From NCBI GenBank assembly GCA_002021875.1, contig CP018627.1:10912001-10976000 (forward strand): a stretch of 64,000 nt of DNA. Reading direction: 5' to 3'. Under the pieces are notes generated by a model, which did no database searches, had not been told where the DNA came from, and saw only the letters and a program-made list of their open reading frames with translations. The position numbers were made by a program, and so were the translations under genes. Position 1 is the stretch's first letter, and each line of letters begins with the position of its first letter. This document shows positions 25,041 to 33,654 of this stretch, piece after piece. Source of the DNA: Streptomyces hygroscopicus (lineage in GTDB: Bacteria; Actinomycetota; Actinomycetes; Streptomycetales; Streptomycetaceae).

Positions 25041-26057
25041 CTACGGCACCCGCCCCGGGCCTGGCTGAGCAACCGTGTGCTCCGTCGCTGTGCGCTGTGG
25101 CGGCACGCCTTCCGGCCGCTGTCGGCGCCGCCTGGAGATGGCTGTGGGGGCGGTGAGGACGGCCAGGCAGGCGAGGACGAGCGCGATGCCGGTCCAGCCC
25201 ACGGCGGGCAGCCGTTCGCCGATGACCAGCACGGCGAGGACGGCGGCGACGGCCGGTTCGAGCAGGGAGAGCGTGGTCGCCGTGCTCGCGGGCACATGCG
25301 CCAGTCCCCAGCCGAACAGGACGTAGCCGGTGAACATGGGCACCACCGCCATGTAGGCACCGACGGCCAGATTGGACCCGGAGTCCAGGAGTGGCGCGCC
25401 GGTGACCAGGAGGACGGGCACCAGGAGCAGTCCGCCCAAGCCGAAGACCGTGCCCATCGCCGCGCGGGAGGCGATGCCGTGGGTGATCAGCCGGTGCGCC
25501 GCCCAGGAGTAGAGGGCGTAGGTCGTGGCCGCGATGAGGCCCAGCGCTACGCCGAGCATCGTGGCGGCCATGGATGGCTGCCCCCGGTCGCCGGGGTCCT
25601 GAGTGGCTTGGGCCGCGCACAGCATGAGGGTGCCCAGGAGGCCCAGGGTGGCGCCGAGTGTCCAGCGGCGCGTCAGCCGGCGCCGGTCCATGACGCGTTC
25701 GATCACGGCTGAGGCCAGTGGCGCCATGCCGATCGACACCACCGTTCCCACCGCCACTCCGGCCAGGTGCATCGAGCTGTAGAACGCCAAGGGGTAGACC
25801 GCGACCGCGAACGCGCCGAGCAGTACGGTGCCGCGCCGCGCACGCAGCCGCGGGGCCTGACGGGCGATGCGGGGGGCGGCGACCAGGGCTTGGAGCAGTC
25901 CGCCCAGGCCCATGGCGACGGCGCCGATGGCGAGGGGCCCGACGCCCGGGGCGAAGGTCGCCGCGGTGCCGGTGGTGCCCCACAGCACGGAGGCGGCGAG
26001 CACGCACAACGATCCGGCGCCCGCCGAACGGGCGCCGTGTCCGGTGGGCCGCCTCAC
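25041..26057 (-). CDS. EamA-family (DMT superfamily) permease
   Basis: A 338-residue membrane protein with ten hydrophobic helices in two EamA halves (SLCVLAASVLWGTTGTAATF at the start of the first; AATMLGVALGLIAATTYALYSW starting the second). It starts at GTG 26057, overlapping the TGA of the tetR gene by 4 bp (GTGA). A longer upstream open frame is only an overlap with tetR. EamA permeases export amino acids, nucleosides or drugs; the family is broad. Coupling to TetR makes it the probable target of that repressor. The C-terminal tail is Arg/Pro-rich. Confidence 0.9.
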   Translation of the reverse strand: MRRPTGHGARSAGAGSLCVLAASVLWGTTGTAATFAPGVGPLAIGAVAMGLGGLLQALVAAPRIARQAPRLRARRGTVLLGAFAVAVYPLAFYSSMHLAGVAVGTVVSIGMAPLASAVIERVMDRRRLTRRWTLGATLGLLGTLMLCAAQATQDPGDRGQPSMAATMLGVALGLIAATTYALYSWAAHRLITHGIASRAAMGTVFGLGGLLLVPVLLVTGAPLLDSGSNLAVGAYMAVVPMFTGYVLFGWGLAHVPASTATTLSLLEPAVAAVLAVLVIGERLPAVGWTGIALVLACLAVLTAPTAISRRRRQRPEGVPPQRTATEHTVAQPGPGRVP

Positions 26058-26668
26058 AGCCTGTCCAGCAGGGCCGCCGCCATCGCGCGGGCGTGCCGCA
26101 GCCGGTTGTCGTCGCCTTCCAGCCCGGCCCGCGCCATCGCGCCCTCCAGCAGGAACGACAGATGCTCCGCCATGGTCCGCACGTCGTCGGGGCGGTCGGG
26201 CAGCAGCTCTTCGAGGTGCCCGGCGATCAGGCGCTCGACCTCCTCCTTGTGGCGGCGTACGACACTCCGCCCCTCGTCTCCGGCGGGCAGCTCGGCGGCC
26301 GCGTTGAGCAGTCCGCAGCCGCGAAAGCCGCGCTCGTAGGCGAACGCCGCGTGATCGGCGTAGGCGTCGAAGGCCGAGAGGACGCCGTCGCGGGGGTTCT
26401 GGGTCTGCTCCAGCCGTGACGCGTACAGCGCGAGCCACTCCTCGTGCCGGGCGTCGAGATAGGCCCTGACGAGATCGGACTTGGAGGAGAAGTTGTTGTA
26501 CAGGCTCATCTTCGCCACGCCGGCTTCGGTGGTGATCGTGTCGATTCCGGTCGCGGTCACGCCGTCGGCGTAGAAGCGCCGCGCGGCAGCCGCCAGCAGG
26601 CGCTCCCGCGCGGGCCGCCGCCTTCCGGGATCCGTCGTCCTCGTACCGGTCTCACTCATCGCATGCAT
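26054..26668 (-). CDS. TetR-family transcriptional regulator
   Basis: A 204-residue repressor. The HTH lies in residues about 22-67: RERLLAAAARRFYADGVTAT, then GIDTITTEAGVAKMSLYNNF and SKSDLVRAYL. The C-terminal ligand domain resembles the TetR_C group, with RGCGLLNAAAELP. It is transcribed as the first gene of an operon with the EamA permease. A 14-bp palindrome lies 18 bp upstream of its start and is the likely autoregulatory operator. Confidence 0.93.
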   Translation of the reverse strand: MHAMSETGTRTTDPGRRRPARERLLAAAARRFYADGVTATGIDTITTEAGVAKMSLYNNFSSKSDLVRAYLDARHEEWLALYASRLEQTQNPRDGVLSAFDAYADHAAFAYERGFRGCGLLNAAAELPAGDEGRSVVRRHKEEVERLIAGHLEELLPDRPDDVRTMAEHLSFLLEGAMARAGLEGDDNRLRHARAMAAALLDRL

Positions 26669-26685
26669 CCCGACTGATTAGGTAG

Positions 26686-26699
26686 GTAGGTCTACCTAC
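26686..26699. promoter_or_regulatory. Probable TetR operator palindrome
   Basis: GTAGGT-CT-ACCTAC is a 6-bp inverted repeat with a 2-nt centre, preceded by further GGTA repeats (26681-26690). It lies just upstream of the tetR-eamA start. TetR repressors in actinobacteria often bind such short GTAGGT-type dyads. Confidence 0.6.
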
Positions 26700-26869
26700 T
26701 GTAGATGGTCATGAGGAACCCGGGAAGTGGGTTTCACCAGACCTGTGACCCCCGGCGAACGGCAGTGCCGCTGGTCGACCCGTACACACCTTCGCCCATG
26801 CCGTCCTCACCACGAGCGGGCTCCTCACCGCGTTGCCGGAGGAGGGCTCCGGGGCGTAGCGGCGGCGCT

Positions 26870-28102
26870 CTACGGCGTGGGGCCTGAGCCGGAACCGACG
26901 ACGCGGCCCTCCGGGATCTCCCCACGTGGCGGGCCCTCCCGGGATCGGCGCAGCGCCGGCAGGTGGCGGACCAGGGCGATCCCGGTGAGGAAGGTGACGA
27001 GTGCGCACACGCCCCACCAGCCGACCCGGCTCCAGACCTGGACGCCGAGCCAGGAACCCGCGCTGCCGCCCAGATAGGCGCAGGTCATATAGGCGGTATT
27101 GAGCCTGCTGCGGGCGTCCGGGCGCAGGGCGTAGACCCGGGCCTGGTTGGCGACCATGCCGGACTGCATCGCCACGTCCAGGAGCAGCGTGCCGACCGTC
27201 AGGGCGGCCAGGCCCGGCGTTCCGCCCCGGGCGCCGGCGGCGAGAATCACGGCGGAGACGAGGACCCCGAGCAGGCAGACGAGATTCACCGGATCGGGCC
27301 CTCGGCGGTCCACCAGGCGGCCGGCGAGCGGGGTGCAGAACATGGTCGCCGCGCCGACCAGGGCGAGCATGCCGACGGCCTGGGCACCCAGCCCGTAGGC
27401 CGGACCGGCGAGGAGGAGCGCCAGACAGGTCCAGACGGCCGAGAATCCGGCGAAGACGGTCGCCTGGTACAGGCAGGAGCGGCGTAGCTCAGGCTCGGTG
27501 CGCAGCAGCCGCAGCGGTTCGGCCAGGAGCGCGGGGTAGGACTGCCGGGAGGCCGGGGCCGTGGCCGGCACCGTGAACGCCAGGACGGTGGCGAGGAGCA
27601 GGGCCAGGACCGCGGCCACGAGATAGGGGGCCCGCCAGCCCAGCCATTCGCCGAGCGTGCCACTGAAGGTGCGGGCCAGCAGCATGCCGCCGGTCGATCC
27701 GCTCAGCAGAGTGCCGATCACCGCTCCTCGGCGGTCGGCGGCCACCAGTCCGGCCGCCAGGGGGCCCACGATCTGCGCCGCCACGGTGGTCAGGCCGACG
27801 ACGGCGCCGGCGGCGACGAGGGGCGGCAGGGCCGGTGCGCACCCCGCGGCGAGCAGGGCCAGGCCGGTGAGGGCGAGCAGGACGACGAGGAACGAGCGGT
27901 GCGGGATCCGGTCGCCGAGCGGCACCAGCAGGACGATCCCGGCCGTGTAGCCGACCTGGGTGGCGGTCACCACCAGGGCGGCCGAGTCGGCCGACACTTG
28001 CAGGCCCTCGGCGACCAGCGGGCCGATGGACTGCGGGAAGTAGATGTTGCCCACCGCCACCGCGCAGGTGACGGCCAGGATCAGGAGCATACGGCGGCTC
28101 AT
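26870..28102 (-). CDS. MFS transporter (YnfM-like exporter)
   Basis: A 410-residue protein with 12 predicted membrane helices, starting LLILAVTCAVAVGNIYFPQS. The loop-2 motif appears as LVPLGDRIPHRSFLVVLL. LLSGSTGGMLLARTFSGTLGEWLGWR occupies the antiporter motif C and following loop. The central loop after helix 6 is short. The YnfM/sugar-efflux group exports small metabolites or drugs. It is divergent from an ArsR-type regulator (128 bp between starts), which probably controls it. Confidence 0.9.
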   Translation of the reverse strand: MSRRMLLILAVTCAVAVGNIYFPQSIGPLVAEGLQVSADSAALVVTATQVGYTAGIVLLVPLGDRIPHRSFLVVLLALTGLALLAAGCAPALPPLVAAGAVVGLTTVAAQIVGPLAAGLVAADRRGAVIGTLLSGSTGGMLLARTFSGTLGEWLGWRAPYLVAAVLALLLATVLAFTVPATAPASRQSYPALLAEPLRLLRTEPELRRSCLYQATVFAGFSAVWTCLALLLAGPAYGLGAQAVGMLALVGAATMFCTPLAGRLVDRRGPDPVNLVCLLGVLVSAVILAAGARGGTPGLAALTVGTLLLDVAMQSGMVANQARVYALRPDARSRLNTAYMTCAYLGGSAGSWLGVQVWSRVGWWGVCALVTFLTGIALVRHLPALRRSREGPPRGEIPEGRVVGSGSGPTP

Positions 28103-28230
28103 TCGTCAGTCCACCGGCCCATCGGCGGCACCGGTCGTCACGGCCGTTGCCCGTGCATGCGTGGGATGCGTCATGGGCTGAAGTCCACGGCACCGGCGTG
28201 CCCCTGCCAATCGATGTAGCGTATGGCTTA

Positions 28231-29223
28231 ATGATCAGCTTTGTGCTCGATGTCGAGGACCTGGCGGACACGCGGTTCGCCGTATCGCCCTTGAACGAGA
28301 CGGTGTTCAGCCTGCGGGTGCTGCACGATCCGAGCCTGTCCGCGGTGCATCTCCCATGGCGCAGATCCGTACTCGGCGGACTCGGCGATCTGGACACGGA
28401 CCTGCTGATGTCCCTGGTGGCGCGGAGACGCACCCTCCCGGACTTTCTGACTCCGCGGCCCGCGGGTTTCGCCCCGGCCTTCGAGGACGAACTGGCCGTC
28501 GTCCGCCGGACCCCTCCCGGCCTGGTCCGCCGCGACCTGCTGGCCACCCATGCGCCGGACCCGTTGCCCCCTGCGCTGCGCGACGCCACCGCCGCCGACG
28601 ACGCACCCGTCGCCGCACTCCGCGACACCCTCTGCGCACTCCTGAGGCAGTACTGGGAGACCGCCATCAAGCCGATGTGGCCGCAGATGCGACTCGTCGT
28701 GGAGGCGGACATGACCTACCGCGCGCGGCAACTGGCCATGGGCGGCGCCCGCCTGCTCTTCGCCGATATGCACCCCAATCTGCGATGGCACAACGGGGTG
28801 CTGTACATCGCCAAGATGATCAGCCGGCACCAGGTCGCGGCATCCGGCCGGGGCCTGCCCCTTCTGCCCTCGGTCTTCGCGCACAAGCCCGCACCTCCGG
28901 TGAGCCCGGAGGAACCTCCGTCGCTGGTCTATCCCAGCCGCGGGGTGGCGACGCTCTGGGCCTCGGTGCCCACCGACGGCGCGCCCGCTCTCGTGTCGCT
29001 CATCGGCGCGCCCAGGGCGAGGCTTCTCGGCCTCCTGGCGGAGCCACTGCCCACCGTCGAGCTCGCCCGTCGCCTCAGGGTGACGCCGAGTGCCGTCTCC
29101 CAGCACCTGCGCGTGCTGCATGCCACCGGACTGGTCACCCGGGCACGCCACGGACGGCAGGTGCTGTACCGGCGAAGCACCCTCGGCGACCAACTCGCGG
29201 CCCCTGACGGGTCGTACGGGTGA
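28231..29223 (+). CDS. ArsR-type winged-helix regulator with N-terminal DUF5937-like domain
   Basis: A 330-residue regulator. The long N-terminal region (FVLDVEDLADTRFAVSPLNE, SLRVLHDPS) is typical of the DUF5937 sensor domain found in actinobacterial regulators. Residues about 255-325 are an ArsR winged helix: ALVSLIGAPRARLLGLLAEP, TVELARRLRVTPSAVSQHLRVL, then the wing TRARHGRQVLYRRS. No metal-binding CxC motif is visible, so a small-molecule or protein signal is more likely than arsenic. ATG 28231 is close behind TAGCGTATGGCTTA and may be read leaderless. It is divergent from the MFS gene. Confidence 0.85.
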   Translation: MISFVLDVEDLADTRFAVSPLNETVFSLRVLHDPSLSAVHLPWRRSVLGGLGDLDTDLLMSLVARRRTLPDFLTPRPAGFAPAFEDELAVVRRTPPGLVRRDLLATHAPDPLPPALRDATAADDAPVAALRDTLCALLRQYWETAIKPMWPQMRLVVEADMTYRARQLAMGGARLLFADMHPNLRWHNGVLYIAKMISRHQVAASGRGLPLLPSVFAHKPAPPVSPEEPPSLVYPSRGVATLWASVPTDGAPALVSLIGAPRARLLGLLAEPLPTVELARRLRVTPSAVSQHLRVLHATGLVTRARHGRQVLYRRSTLGDQLAAPDGSYG

Positions 29224-29250
29224 GGTGGCGACCGCGGGGGTCGAGCGTCC

Positions 29251-29281
29251 TTGACTTCACGTCAGGTTGAACTTTTACGGT
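29251..29281 (+). promoter_or_regulatory. Candidate promoter with 19-bp spacer upstream of the small winged-helix gene
   Basis: TTGACT (29251-29256) and TACGGT (29276-29281) are separated by exactly 19 bp. Inside lies an imperfect dyad (TTCA...TGAA, 29256-29271). Over-long 19-bp spacers are characteristic of promoters untwisted by MerR-family activators; no MerR gene is in the window. It drives the gene at 29325. Confidence 0.4.
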
Positions 29282-29324
29282 CGGTTTCGTCGAACGAGTT
29301 CAAGCAAAGACGGAGGGACCGGCC

Positions 29325-29783
29325 ATGGAGTACTCCCACAGCGACGCCGAACTGATACGGCAGCCCATCGGCTACTGGAGTTGGGCGGCCTACAAAGCCG
29401 TTGTCACCCGCATCCAGGCCACGCTCGCCGGGATCGGTACCACCCAGCCACAGTGGTGGGTCCTCGCGCAGGTCGCCCACGCCGACCCCGCGAAGACCCG
29501 CGAGGAGGTGTCCGGTCTCCTCAGCAACTATCTCGAAGCGGGTCCGGAAGTCATGGAGGAGGAGATCGACCGGACCATCGCCCAGGGCTGGATCACCGAG
29601 GACGCCGAGGGACGTCTGAGCATCACGGCGGAGGGCAGAAGCTTCTTCGACAAGGCCGCGGCCCTTCAGGACGAGCTGTGGACGGAGCGGCACGCGGGCA
29701 TCTCCGACGAGGAGTACCTGACGACGGTCAAGGTGCTGCAGCGATTCATCTACAACACGGGCGGACATGCCTGGCACCACTAG
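29325..29783 (+). CDS. Small MarR-like winged-helix protein
   Basis: A 152-residue protein with GGAGGG 9-14 nt upstream of ATG 29325. The layout is a long N-terminal helix (LIRQPIGYWSWAAYKAVVTRIQATLAG), QPQWWVLAQVAHAD, a central helix pair (REEVSGLLSNYLEAGPEVM), a recognition-type helix and wing (IDRTIAQGWITEDAEGRLSITAEG), then a C-terminal dimer helix. This is the MarR topology without a standard recognition signature. The typical MarR basic patch is weak, so DNA binding is not certain. It ends before a strong bidirectional hairpin. Confidence 0.75.
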   Translation: MEYSHSDAELIRQPIGYWSWAAYKAVVTRIQATLAGIGTTQPQWWVLAQVAHADPAKTREEVSGLLSNYLEAGPEVMEEEIDRTIAQGWITEDAEGRLSITAEGRSFFDKAAALQDELWTERHAGISDEEYLTTVKVLQRFIYNTGGHAWHH

Positions 29784-29805
29784 GGAGGGCCGGCCCCGTA
29801 TGGTC

Positions 29806-29846
29806 GTGGGTGTTCCGGGCGGTTTCTCACCGCCCGGAACACCCAC
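29806..29846. terminator. Perfect 17-bp bidirectional terminator hairpin
   Basis: GTGGGTGTTCCGGGCGG (29806-29822) pairs without mismatch with CCGCCCGGAACACCCAC (29830-29846) across a TTTCTCA loop. It lies between the convergent winged-helix (+) and ECF sigma (-) genes, 23-25 bp from each stop, and would end both transcripts. Confidence 0.85.
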
Positions 29847-29871
29847 GGCACTCCCCAGAGCCGCGGCGCGG

Positions 29872-30738
29872 CTACCTGGCGAGTTCGGCCGGTACATCCA
29901 GCCGGGTCAGCTTCCGTGGGTTTCTCACCACGTAGATCCGGGCGATGCGCCCGTTCTCCACCAGGAGGCTCACCGCGGACGGTTCGCCGTCGAAGGCCAG
30001 CCGGCCCGCGGGCGCGCCGTTGAGCCATACGGGCGTCGTCTCGAACGCGGCCACCACCTGGTTCGCGCGCGCCAGCAACTTCGCCACTTCTTCGACGCCG
30101 TGGATCGGAGCCCGCGCGGCGGCCACCACCCCGCCACCGTCGGCGATCATGACCACGTCCGGCGCCATGATCTCCATCAGCTCCCGCACCTGCCCGGTCC
30201 GCAGCGCGCCCAGGAACCGCTCCACCACGGCCTGCTGCTCCGAGCGGCTCACCCGCATCCGCGGCCGCCGGGCCGCCACGTGCTCGCGGGCCCGTCGCGC
30301 GATCTGCCGCACCGTGGCCGCGGATTTCCCGATGGCCTCGGCGATCTCTCCGTAGGGCATGTCGAAGACCTCGCGCAGCACGAACACCGCCCGCTCGGTC
30401 GGCCCGAGTGTTTCCAGGACGGTCAGCATCGCGATCGACACGCTCTCCGCGAGTTCGATGTCCTCGGCGACATCGGGGCTGGTCAGCAGCGGCTCCGGCA
30501 GCCACTCGCCGACGTATTCCTCGCGGCGGCGCGACAGCGTCCGCAGGCGGTTGAGCGCTTGGCGGGTGACCGTGCGGACGAGGTAGGCCCGCGGGTCACG
30601 CACCTGCGACCGGTCGACGTCGGCCCACCGCAGCCAGGACTCCTGGACCATGTCCTCCGCGTCGGCGGCCGACCCGAGCATCTCGTAGGCGACCGTGAAC
30701 AGCAGGCTGCGATGGGCGACGAACGGGTCCTCGGTCAT
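29872..30738 (-). CDS. sigJ: ECF41-group RNA polymerase sigma factor (SigJ-like) with SnoaL-like C-terminal domain
   Basis: A 288-residue sigma factor. Sigma region 2 is in FVAHRSLLFTVAYEMLGSAADAEDMVQESWLRW (residues about 6-40) and region 4 in LGPTERAVFVLREVFDMPYGEIAEAIGKS (about 108-140). The extra C-terminal 120 residues (AVVERFLGALRTGQVRELMEIMAPDVVMIAD, then NGAPAGRLAFDG and RNPRKL) form the SnoaL-like domain typical of the ECF41 group. That domain modulates activity in place of an anti-sigma factor. Its ATG overlaps the stop of the carboxymuconolactone decarboxylase gene (ATGA), the hallmark context of ECF41. Self-control through the promoter upstream of that gene is likely. Confidence 0.93.
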   Translation of the reverse strand: MTEDPFVAHRSLLFTVAYEMLGSAADAEDMVQESWLRWADVDRSQVRDPRAYLVRTVTRQALNRLRTLSRRREEYVGEWLPEPLLTSPDVAEDIELAESVSIAMLTVLETLGPTERAVFVLREVFDMPYGEIAEAIGKSAATVRQIARRAREHVAARRPRMRVSRSEQQAVVERFLGALRTGQVRELMEIMAPDVVMIADGGGVVAAARAPIHGVEEVAKLLARANQVVAAFETTPVWLNGAPAGRLAFDGEPSAVSLLVENGRIARIYVVRNPRKLTRLDVPAELAR

Positions 30739-31316
30739 GCCGTGGACGCTACGCCGGACGGCCGCGCTCCACGCGCGGCCAGCGGAATCCCGCAGACGTC
30801 GGAGTAGCCCTGCGAGGTGATTCCGTGCGCCGTATTGCACCTGCTCGCGAAGTTGGCGAAGCCGATGTACACGGTGAGTTCGACCAGCGCCGCCGGGCCG
30901 AGCCGGTCGAGCAGGCTCGCGGACAGCTCATCGGTGACGGTCGGCGGCGTATTCGTCATGGCCTCGGCGTACTCCAGGACGTCCCGCTCCAGCGGTGTGA
31001 ACGCCTCCGACTCCCGCCAGCGCGGCACCTGGCTCGCCTTGGCCAGGTCCAGGTTCTGGTTCAGCGCGAGGAAGTAGTTGACGTCGAGGCACCAGCTGCA
31101 GCCGATCTGTGCAGCGACCGCCATATGCGCGAACGTCTTGAGGCTCGCGTCGGCCGTGTCCCACGCGCCCAGCTTGGCCGCGAACTCCCGGTTCGCCTCG
31201 GCGACCTGGGGGTTGTTCCACAGCACCTCGTCGGGCTCGGGCACCTCACCGAGCTGCTCGAGCAGGGTTTCCCGGAGCTCGGTGGGGAGCTCCGCCTTCG
31301 GAACGCGTAGCGACAT
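30735..31316 (-). CDS. Carboxymuconolactone decarboxylase/AhpD-family protein
   Basis: A 193-residue protein starting at ATG 31316. The AhpD-like redox motif is QIGCSWCLDVNYFLA (CxxC plus nearby acid, residues about 80-95). The fold continues with AEAMTNTPPTVTDEL and ELTVYIGFANFASRCNTAHGI. AhpD-type CxxC proteins act as alkylhydroperoxidases. True CMD decarboxylases lack the CxxC, so a peroxide-reducing or protein-thiol role is favoured. It is the first gene of the pair with the ECF41 sigma factor and is preceded by a matching promoter. Confidence 0.9.
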   Translation of the reverse strand: MSLRVPKAELPTELRETLLEQLGEVPEPDEVLWNNPQVAEANREFAAKLGAWDTADASLKTFAHMAVAAQIGCSWCLDVNYFLALNQNLDLAKASQVPRWRESEAFTPLERDVLEYAEAMTNTPPTVTDELSASLLDRLGPAALVELTVYIGFANFASRCNTAHGITSQGYSDVCGIPLAARGARPSGVASTA

Positions 31317-31352
31317 GGTGTTCTCCCTGTGCGGTTGCCTGTTTGGCATGAA

Positions 31353-31379
31353 GACACCGCCGGGTCCGCGCATGTGACA
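31353..31379 (-). promoter_or_regulatory. ECF41-type promoter of the CMD-sigma operon
   Basis: On the minus strand TGTCACA (31379-31373) is followed after 16 bp by TGTC (31356-31353). As I recall the ECF41 consensus, it is TGTCACA, about 16 bp, CGTC, so only one -10 base differs. It lies about 40 bp upstream of the CMD start, supporting autoregulation by the sigma factor of the same operon. Confidence 0.65.
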
Positions 31380-31427
31380 GCCGTCGCCACCATGCCCGGA
31401 TCTCAGGGGCACGGTGGCGCGCCACGG

Positions 31428-32597
31428 TCAGTAGGTGGTGGTGAGGATGTCCAGGACCTGGGTGTGATCGGGGGACAGGGGATTGTTCGTCGTCACCGCG
31501 TCCGCCACCGCCCCGGCGGCGATGGCGGGCAGCATGCCGCGGTCGGCGCCGAGCGTCCGCAGGGGGCGCTTCACATCGACGGCGCCCGCGATCTCGCGTA
31601 CCGCTTCGATGGCTGCCCGCGCCCAGTCTCCGTCGGCGGGCGGTGCCAGGCGCATGGCACGCGCCACCTGCTCGTAGGCGCCCTGCGCGGCGGGGGCGTT
31701 GAACTCCATCACCTCTTCGAGGACGGCGGCGAGGGCGACGCCATGGGGAGTGCCGGTGTGCGCGGTCAGCGCGTGGCCGATGCCATGGACCAGCCCGAGC
31801 CCGGAGAGGCTGAGTGCCTGGCCCGCGAGATGGGCTCCCAGCATCAGTTCGGCGCGGGCGTCGAGGTCCGCGCCGTCCCGGTATGCGGTGGGCAGGGCGT
31901 GGCTGACCATGGTCACGGCCTGTGTGGCGTAGGCGGTGGAGACCGGGTTCGCGCCACGCGAGGCGAGTGACTCGATGCCGTGGACGAGGGCGTCGATACC
32001 GGTGGCGGCGGTGGCGGGCGCGGGCAGGCCCAGGGTGAGCTCCGGGTCGAGCAGCGCGATGCGCGGCTTCACGGAGGGGTGGCCGATGTAGACCTTGCGG
32101 CAGGCGGTGGTGTCCTCGATGACCCCGAAGCCGTTGGTTTCGGCGCCGGTGCCGGAGGTGGTGGGGATCGCGACGAGCGGGAGTCCGTCGGCCGCCTCCC
32201 AGAGTTCGTCGGCGTCGGCGGCCGTGGCCTTCGGGTTGCCGACCAGCAGGGATATGCCCTTCGCCGCGTCGAGTACGGAGCCACCGCCGAGGGCGACGAC
32301 CGCGGCGGTGCCGAACGTACGGGCTCGTGCGGCACCCGCGTCGACGTTGGCGGTGGAGGGGTTGGGGGCCACCTCGTCGTAGACGGCGTACTCCAGTCCG
32401 GCGGCCCGGAGGGCCTTGAGGACCGGTTCCAGGACGCCCGCGGCGCGCAGGCCGTGGTCGGTGACGACGAAGGCGCGATCGTGGCCGGTCGCCGCGATCA
32501 GCGCGGGGAGTTGGCCGATGCGGCCGGGGCCGAACTCGATACGGCAGGTGGGGTCGATGCTCAGCGGCGTGGGACCGCCGGGCCCGGGAGAGGTCAT
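31428..32597 (-). CDS. Iron-containing alcohol dehydrogenase (group III)
   Basis: A 389-residue NAD(P)-dependent dehydrogenase. The nucleotide-binding stretch is VVALGGGSVLDAAKGISLL (about residue 97) and the glycine-rich turn is IPTTSGTGAETNGFGVI. The divalent metal ligands are an Asp and three His in TGIDALVHGIESLAS (D, H) and LVHGIGHALTAHTGTPHG (H, H). It is the last gene of the fae-like operon. It may reduce or oxidise a small aldehyde/alcohol such as glycolaldehyde, lactaldehyde or succinic semialdehyde; the substrate is inferred only from context. Confidence 0.92.
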   Translation of the reverse strand: MTSPGPGGPTPLSIDPTCRIEFGPGRIGQLPALIAATGHDRAFVVTDHGLRAAGVLEPVLKALRAAGLEYAVYDEVAPNPSTANVDAGAARARTFGTAAVVALGGGSVLDAAKGISLLVGNPKATAADADELWEAADGLPLVAIPTTSGTGAETNGFGVIEDTTACRKVYIGHPSVKPRIALLDPELTLGLPAPATAATGIDALVHGIESLASRGANPVSTAYATQAVTMVSHALPTAYRDGADLDARAELMLGAHLAGQALSLSGLGLVHGIGHALTAHTGTPHGVALAAVLEEVMEFNAPAAQGAYEQVARAMRLAPPADGDWARAAIEAVREIAGAVDVKRPLRTLGADRGMLPAIAAGAVADAVTTNNPLSPDHTQVLDILTTTY

Positions 32598-32644
32598 GGG
32601 GTGCGGCTCCTGGCGTCGTGGTGCGGGGTGGCGTTCGCTCGTTC

Positions 32645-33580
32645 TCAGACCGCGAGTGTCGCGTCGGCCGGCGCGATGGTCGGGTCGGGCAGCCGGAACT
32701 CCTGCCCGGCGAGGGCCTCGTAGAGGCGGACGGGGCTCATCTCACCGGCGAGCTCGCCGTGATGGGCCTTGGAGCGGCGGTAGATCTGCTCGACGAGGGC
32801 GGACAGTTCGGTGGACACGCCCAGGTCGCGGCCGAGGTCGACGGCGAGCCCCAAATCCTTGCAGGCGAGCGCCATGGCGAACGAGTCGTCGTAGTCACCG
32901 TCGGCGAGGATGGACATGAGGTCCTTCTCGACGAAGGCGGAGGCGGCCGGGCTCGCCAGCAGCGAGCTGCGCAGCGTCCCGAGGTCGACGCCCGCCTTGA
33001 CGCCCATGGCGAGCACCTCGGAGGTGGCGACCACGTGGCTGAACCAGAGCAGGTTGAGCATGAGCTTGACGGTGTAGCCCGCGCCGGGCGGGCCGACGTG
33101 CAGAATGCGGTCCGGATCGCCCATGGCTTCGAGGACGGGCAGGGCGATGCGGAAGTCGTCGTCCGTACCGCCGGCGAAGATCTGCAGTGCTCCGGCCTCG
33201 GCGCCGCGTGCCATGCCGCTGACCGGTGCGTCGAGCCGGCGCACCCCGCGCCCGTCCAGGACGTCGGCGGCGACGCGGTCCGCGGCCGCGGGGGTCGAGG
33301 TCGACATGTCGATCCACAGGGCGCCGGGCGGCAGGGCCTCGGCCGCGCCACCGCGCAGCAGTACGTCCTCGACGATGCGCGGGGTGGGGAGCATGGTGAT
33401 CAGGAATTCCGCGCCTTCGGCACAGGTCGCGGGGGAATCGGCCCAGCGGGCGCCGAGCGCCAGATGCTCGGCGGCGGCCTCGGGCCGGGTGTCGTGCACG
33501 GTGACCAGGTGGCCCGCGTGGATGAGATGGCGGGCCATGTGGCGTCCCATGTTGCCCAGGCCGATGAAACCGATCCTCAT
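32645..33580 (-). CDS. 3-hydroxyisobutyrate dehydrogenase-family beta-hydroxyacid dehydrogenase
   Basis: A 311-residue enzyme. The Rossmann motif is MRIGFIGLGNMGRHMA. The substrate motif is DAPVSGMARGAEAG (about residue 118). The catalytic lysine is in GAGYTVKLMLNLLW (about 172). A C-terminal all-helical domain follows. Members oxidise 3-hydroxyisobutyrate or reduce tartronate semialdehyde. In an operon with an acid-sugar dehydratase the latter role is attractive. It is fourth in the operon, 74 bp after the aldehyde dehydrogenase gene. Confidence 0.9.
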   Translation of the reverse strand: MRIGFIGLGNMGRHMARHLIHAGHLVTVHDTRPEAAAEHLALGARWADSPATCAEGAEFLITMLPTPRIVEDVLLRGGAAEALPPGALWIDMSTSTPAAADRVAADVLDGRGVRRLDAPVSGMARGAEAGALQIFAGGTDDDFRIALPVLEAMGDPDRILHVGPPGAGYTVKLMLNLLWFSHVVATSEVLAMGVKAGVDLGTLRSSLLASPAASAFVEKDLMSILADGDYDDSFAMALACKDLGLAVDLGRDLGVSTELSALVEQIYRRSKAHHGELAGEMSPVRLYEALAGQEFRLPDPTIAPADATLAV

Positions 33581-33654
33581 CGTTGTCCTCGCTGTGGTGA
33601 GAAGAGAAAAGTGAAGAAGAGAGGGGTTGGACAGGTCCGTGCACCGTGGCCGGT

